A stretch of DNA of 64,000 bases, taken from assembly GCA_003508835.1 (NCBI GenBank), contig PUFA01000547.1, positions 1-64,000 on the forward strand, read 5' to 3'. Made by a program: the position numbers and the translations under genes. This document shows positions 59,340 through 64,000 of this stretch, one piece after another. The stretch is from Eonycteris spelaea. Lineage: Eukaryota; Chordata; Mammalia; Chiroptera; Pteropodidae. The notes beneath the pieces were generated by a model. That model saw only the letters and a list, made by a program, of their open reading frames with translations. It ran no database searches and had not been told where the DNA came from. The stretch's first letter is position 1. The number at the start of each line of letters is the position of its first letter.

Positions 59340-60890
59340 TCGTTGTTCAGTCCCCAGTGTGTCTGTCTCCACTCTTGTCTGAGATCTGAGCATGAGCTCC
59401 TCGCTGGTAACTTCCTGAGGTCAGAAGGAGGGCAGCTGCAGGCTTCAGAGTGGAGAGTTTATTCTGTGCAACACAAGTGTCTTCAAAGGGGCATCAGTCA
59501 CGCCCTTTGCACTGAGCACAGCCCTGGGGAATTGGACTCATTAGAGTCCTCAAACCAGGACCCACAGTGCCCCCTGCTGCCCTCAGCGTGAATGTCATCC
59601 TACCTATGTAGCTAATTTAGCAGAACGACTACTTTTGAGCCATTGATATATGCTGAATCTTGGTAGTTCTCCCGAACCCCCTCACTCGATATCTTAATAA
59701 GCCAATATCAGCCCTCTGCTGAAGGCACGGCCCCTCCTCCAGCCTAATGAAGACGACGCCATCACTCTGAGGTTAGTGAATATTCCAAAATCTATCACAG
59801 AGTGATGTTAAGTCAAGATTCTAAGCAAGTAGAGTGAACGCAGAGTCTGGCCTTTCAATCCCCTCCCTGCCTTGCCTTTCACCTTCCCCCGTATCATCAT
59901 CCTCCCCTTTCCCACATTCTTGAGCTTCTCTTGTCACAACCCTCAGGGAGAATGGAGCGTCTGAATAGAGCTCAGTTTTCCTGCTTTGGGAATCTGTGTT
60001 TATGGGATGTGGACTGTGTGGACAGAGCTGGGAAACTCAGTCTGCTCCCTCCATGACACACAACTCTGGATCATGTTTCAATGAAACATGGAGAATCCGG
60101 TGACTGGTCAGGCTCCCTGTGTCCGGCTCGGATCCTGACAGTGAGATCTGGATTCCTTTCCTTTTCTTTTTCTTTTTTCATTTGTATTGTCTCTGAATAA
60201 AATTTTTAAATGAATGAACACTTTTTGTTTGTTTGTTTGTTGATTTATTTGTAGTGAGATTCATGGAAATGATCTTCCCACTGAAAAATATCCTTGAAGC
60301 AATATTTATCCAAACAATTTCCAGGCACCGTTGTCATTCATTATCCTGACTAAGCATAACACATATTGGGTCAAAGGTTTTCTCTGTGGAAAGGGGTCTT
60401 CTGCAAGGTCACAGTATCAGCTCCTTGCTGTTGCAAAGGGAGGGAGACCTTCCTGGCCCCGTCAGGAGAGGCCAAATCTTGGGTGTGGAAGCACAAGAGG
60501 CGACACAGGATGGCGGTGTAGACCAGGCATTCTGAGGCCAAACGCCCTCGGTTGTGCTGCTGGCTCAGCCACTTTCCAGTTGTGACCACAGACACGTTCC
60601 TCTCCTCTCCATGTCTCAGCTTCCCCCTCTGAGAAGAGGTGATGACGAGATCTTTTATCATAGAGTATCTGTGATTCAGCAATTTCACAACTACGAAGTG
60701 TCGAAATGGTGCTGCGACCTTTTAAGCACACATCAAAATTACTTCACCTCCTTGTATTAATGTCCTTAATTCTCATCCTTCTACTCAATATAGACCAAAG
60801 CAATCAGAATAGTGGAAGGAGGGAATTACGGAAACAGAACGTTTGGGACATTTGACATTGAAATCTTTCTCAGTTACAGTAAAAGGAACA
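59340..60890. other. Distal part of unit E and join to the 10-kb paralogue, no gene recognised
   Basis: 59,340-60,240 is collinear with the 7.32-8.2 kb flank. Near 60,245 it jumps to sequence equivalent to 9,150, and near 60,390 to sequence equivalent to about 9,990. The MEG-TR SINE of 9.67 kb is therefore missing here. Confidence 0.55.
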
Positions 60891-60897
60891 CACCTGT

Positions 60898-60898
<1 letters not shown>

Positions 60899-60941
<43 letters not shown>
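60899..60941. repeat. (CA)n microsatellite
   Basis: About 21 CA units, expanded relative to the paralogous site near 10,484-10,500. Confidence 0.97.
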
Positions 60942-60942
<1 letters not shown>

Positions 60943-61804
60943 ATGCACACAGGTTCTCAGATGCACTGCCCTTGGCACAGCTCAAAGGAGGCACATCCAG
61001 CAGCCTGATGGCATCGTCCCTATATCTTTGTGCCCAGAGACGTGGTCCTGCTACTCCAGCAGGACATCACGATATCCCAGCAGAGCTACCGCAGAACTAC
61101 TTCATGCTTGTAAAGATCGTGGTTTATGTCATCTCATCCCACTTATCTCACTGGAGTGAGCCCTGAGGAGACGGCTGCTTGAGGGAGGGGCGCCAAGTTC
61201 TGCAGAAACTGCATATCTACCCCGCACACATTGACATTGGTGTGTCTCCTCTAACCTGTCCACAGAGGACAGCATGAAGACCAGAGAGGCGAGAGAGGAC
61301 AGCTGGACCTTAGGGTTGGCTGGGGCTGGTGTCACTGATTGGTGGAGGATTTGGGGCAGAGGACAGCAGCATTTCACACTGAACACTCCACGGCAGTCCA
61401 GAAAGCCACAAGGCTAAAATTAGCTGGGTCTCAGACTTATCACGTGCACTTGGACTTGAGCTAGGTCAGGAGGACTGGGGCCTGGGGCTGGAGGAGAAAT
61501 GCACCCATCAGCTTGGTGTCCTGGGGACTTCATCAGGAAGGGAGCTGCCATTCAGTGCTTCACTCAAGATGGGAGGCCGTTGCCTCACTTATGGCCTGAC
61601 TGGAGGCAATGGAGGCCACCCTGTCACATGTCAGAGATTAGCTCACTGTGGTGATTCACAGAGCAGGGATGGAACGTGGATATTCAAGCACGGATGGGTC
61701 ATTCAGGGGAGGTTCAGATTCTTTCTGGACGATCAGGTAAGCCCCACCTGATCTCTGAGGATTCAGTGGTGCACTACAGGGAGAGGGTGGGCCCCAACAT
61801 GGCA
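60942..61804. other. Non-genic sequence paralogous to 10.5-11.38 kb
   Basis: Alignable by eye; no exon seen. Confidence 0.55.
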
Positions 61805-62235
61805 GATATACTGGTGTGTGTTGAATGATGTGCCCCCAAATTCATGCATTGAAGTCCTAAACCTAGTACCTCAGGATGGAAGCTTATTGGAAACAGAAGT
61901 GTAAGGGGAAATTAGATCATTTAAGATGAGGTCATACGGAAGCAGGGAGGGCCCCTAACCCAGTACATGTGAGTGGTGACCTCAGAGAAAAGGGGAATTT
62001 GGAGTCAGAACATCACATGAGGATGGAGGCAGGATCTACAAGCCAAGGACACCAAAGATGCCAGCAAGGCCCCCGGAGGGTAGGAGACAGGCAGGGAGCA
62101 GATTCTACTTCTCAGCCCATGAAACACCAGCCCTGAGGACACTGATCTCAGACTTGTAACCTCAGACTGTGAGTCAATATTTCTGTATTGTCAACCCCCA
62201 GTGTGTGATATCTGTATTCACAGCCCCAGCAGCTA
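61805..62235 (+). mobile_element. MLT1/MST-like LTR, second copy
   Basis: Paralogue of 11,384-11,790 with the same landmarks ('TTGAAGTCCTAAACCTAGTA', 'AGATGAGGTCATACGG', 'CAAGGACACCAAAGATGCCA'). Confidence 0.82.
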
Positions 62236-62507
62236 CACGGTTCCCTGTAAGGTCAGGGCGCTCAGGGCTCCAGTCATTGCTTCTGTCCCTGTGATCACAA
62301 CCCCCTGGGAGGAGGCTCCTGCCATGAGCTTCCCTCCCCTGCTGGGTTCAACTCTCCTCCCATGAGTCTGTCTCAGTCCCCAGATAGCACAATTTCTCCT
62401 GTAAACAAGACCCTCTGGCCCCATGTCTGCGCCTTCTGGGATTATGTGGGAAATGATGCTCTTCGTATCCAGAGTCTACCTTTTCCAACAAAGACATTCT
62501 GTAGTTT

Positions 62508-63165
62508 GTTGTTTTTTTACACCTACAGCACGTGGTCTTACGAGGTGGTCTCCCATCCAAGTACTAACCTGCCTGCGGGAGCCAGCCAGCTAAAGTCAAA
62601 CAGCACCTATAAGGGGCGGGGGGGGGGGGTGAAGCCTAAGGAAAAAAGAAGACAGGAAAGCGCTTCAGGAGGGCATACAGTCAATGAAGCAGCCTCGAGT
62701 TTATTTAGCATAGCCCTTATATTTCTTTTCGAACACAATAGCAAGGCACAGAGACATTACCATAGGAATGCTGACATTTACATAAGTTCCTATACATCCT
62801 TCCCTCAGGGTACAAACATCCTTGCTTACTGTAAAACATTCCACTATCTTAAAAGGATTTCTTTAGGAGGCAAACCTCCCCTCCAGGGTCAGTAATCGTT
62901 TAACTCAACACCCTGCTTCCTCGAACCATTGTTTAAGCAGTCTCAGCAACTGCTTTATGGCTATAAGCTACGGGACTTTTCAGTGTCTCATAATGGCTCC
63001 GGACACTAACCAGGCCCAATATTGCTTAGCGTCTGAGATGAGTCATTGCGCTTGTTCAAGGCGACATGGCTGTAGACCATGAGCAGTGGCTCCACTGGGG
63101 CACGAACCCAGGAACTCTTTTTGTAAAGCGAACGTACTAACCGCTACACTATGGAACCAAGTCCC
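62508..63165 (-). mobile_element. Dimeric tRNA + 5S SINE interrupted by a solo LTR
   Basis: The 5S-like half begins at 62,508-62,569 and resumes at 63,006, followed by the tRNA-like half to 63,165 ('GGGTTCGTGCCCC' on the minus strand). The LTR at 62,570-63,005 splits it. The uninterrupted paralogue is 12,079-12,291. Confidence 0.88.
62564..63011 (-). mobile_element. Solo ERV LTR with 6-bp target duplication, inside a SINE
   Basis: The LTR is 62,570-63,005 (436 bases; on the minus strand it begins TGTCCGGAGCC and ends CCGCAGGCA). It is flanked by CTAACC at 62,564-62,569 and 63,006-63,011. Same family as 12,929-13,363, in opposite orientation and almost the same length. It contains a G-run at 62,618-62,628 (plus strand). 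No internal viral sequence. Confidence 0.92.
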
Positions 63166-64000
63166 ATTCTACAGTTTTAACGGCAGCGTCACTAAGACTG
63201 TAAACACGCAGTCACTGCTCTTTGGCCCCTGTGCACAGTCTCCCTCACAGAACTGAGTCTAACTGTGAGAAACGCCAAAAAAGAGACATGTGCCATGACC
63301 TGCAAGGGGGAAACATGGTGTCCTGGGAGATTATTCAGCAAAACTGTCTCACTCCAACCTTATGTTACAGATGACTCTTCCTGGGGAAGGTACTTGAAAC
63401 ATAACCTTGAAAGATAATTTGATGCTGACCGGGTAAGCATGAGTATTCCAGGAAGGGCCGATGGTCTGGGAACTGACCAACCATGGGATGGGTGCAGGGA
63501 TTGATGGAGAGGTGGGAGGCATCTCGGATGGTAGGACCATGGTACCCTTAGGCTCCAGGGCTACTGGTTGCAGACCACGCCTGATGCCCTGCAGATGGAG
63601 GCGCTCCCGTGCACAAGATCCACTTCCCTGGGTCACGTGGTAGTGAAGTCAATGTCAAGGACGCCTCCATTCCTCTCCTTGGCAACGAAAAGAGAGGTCA
63701 GAACTGAATATCTGGACAGAGAGACCCTCATCCCAGGATGGGGTGGACAGCAATAGTTAAAGGCAGGACCTCGAGGTGCCATGTTTGCTCTGTTCCAGTC
63801 TGGAATCTGAGCCATCTGGGCGTTCCCTACCTGTGCCTCTCTTAAGCTGTCAGGTGGGTATCTGAACACACAGGCCACAACAAGAAGAAAGATTGTATCC
63901 AAGTGACCTCACTGAACTGATGCTCTCAGGATTTAACCTGCCTCAAGGTGGGAGGGAGGAGGTAGTTTCACGTTTGGCCCTTGAATGTAGAAGGTGTCCC
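63166..64000. other. Non-genic sequence paralogous to 12.29-13.56 kb
   Basis: Collinear with 12,292-12,922 and then 13,370-13,556. The LTR of the other copy is absent: the site near 63,815-63,822 is empty. Confidence 0.6.

Larger units (their letters stand above)
55720..60360 (-). repeat. Tandem unit E (last copy)
   Basis: Fourth unit. Its left part has the TG tract like C and D; its right part, from about 58.0 kb, matches unit B. It ends in a shortened flank that joins the 60.39-64 kb paralogue of 9.97-13.55 kb. Confidence 0.8.

Noticed and set aside
60812..61166. Overlapping open frames through Thr-His repeats
   Set aside because: Artefact of the (CA)n microsatellite.
62362..62895. 177-codon open frame on the plus strand
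   Set aside because: It runs across a SINE and into the antisense of a solo LTR; no protein homology expected or seen.
1..64000. J-lambda or C-lambda exons, VpreB or lambda5-like genes
   Set aside because: No 12-RSS-flanked J with FGxG motif and no constant-domain exon seen on either strand by reading; a profile search would be decisive.
1..64000. CRISPR arrays, phage, plasmid or bacterial operon structure
   Set aside because: The sequence is vertebrate nuclear DNA; repeats are microsatellites, SINEs, LINEs, LTRs and segmental duplications.

Overview
The window is a stretch of a mammalian immunoglobulin lambda light-chain locus. It holds only variable (V) segments; I found no J or C segments. 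Every V segment reads on the minus strand. The expected V layout is visible repeatedly: octamer ATTTGCAT, a TATA-like box, a leader exon (L1), a GT-AG intron, a V exon with the FR1 Cys, FR2 Trp and the YYC motif, then a heptamer CACAGTG, a 23-bp spacer and a nonamer ACAAAAACC. If the locus has the usual V-to-J-to-C order, its J-C clusters lie to the left of this window. Interspersed elements point to a fruit bat (Pteropodidae): there are 5S-rRNA-derived SINEs and dimeric tRNA+5S-rRNA SINEs, the MEG-R/MEG-TR type known from that family, and the only L1 sequence I could see is old and broken. The species assignment is an inference from repeats.

Layout. From 1 to 16 kb: a truncated IGLV3 pseudogene (0.36-0.70 kb) with a 5S SINE, an antisense L1-like module, an intact IGLV3-19-like gene (3.94-4.43 kb), an L1 3' fragment, an IGLV4-like pseudogene (6.73-7.2 kb), then a repeat-rich stretch with tRNA-5S SINEs, an MLT1-like LTR and a solo ERV LTR (12.9-13.4 kb). 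From 16 to 36 kb: an orphan recombination signal (17.3 kb) and two paralogous blocks, each with an intact IGLV3-9/3-21-like gene (19.9-20.6 and 28.2-29.0 kb), a truncated IGLV3 pseudogene and a 5S SINE. From 36 to 60 kb: the IGLV3-19-like/IGLV4-like pair again, expanded to four head-to-tail copies of about 5.6-6.0 kb. Only the first copy (38.66-39.14 kb) keeps an intact V; the other three V3 segments and all IGLV4-like segments are broken. From 60 to 64 kb: a paralogue of about 10.0-13.55 kb carrying a second solo LTR of the same family in a different place.

In total I see four V segments with intact reading frames and good RSSs, eight or more pseudogenes or remnants, and evidence of repeated duplication, unequal exchange and sequence homogenisation. 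Each intact V could be joined by RAG to a downstream J (12-RSS) to give a lambda variable domain. No bacterial, phage or otherwise foreign gene system is present, and I found no convincing undescribed gene. The interest lies in the evolutionary structure: reciprocal LTR insertions and empty sites, a frameshift shared by all IGLV4 copies, a germline N-glycosylation sequon in FR1, an orphan RSS, and the mosaic make-up of the tandem units.
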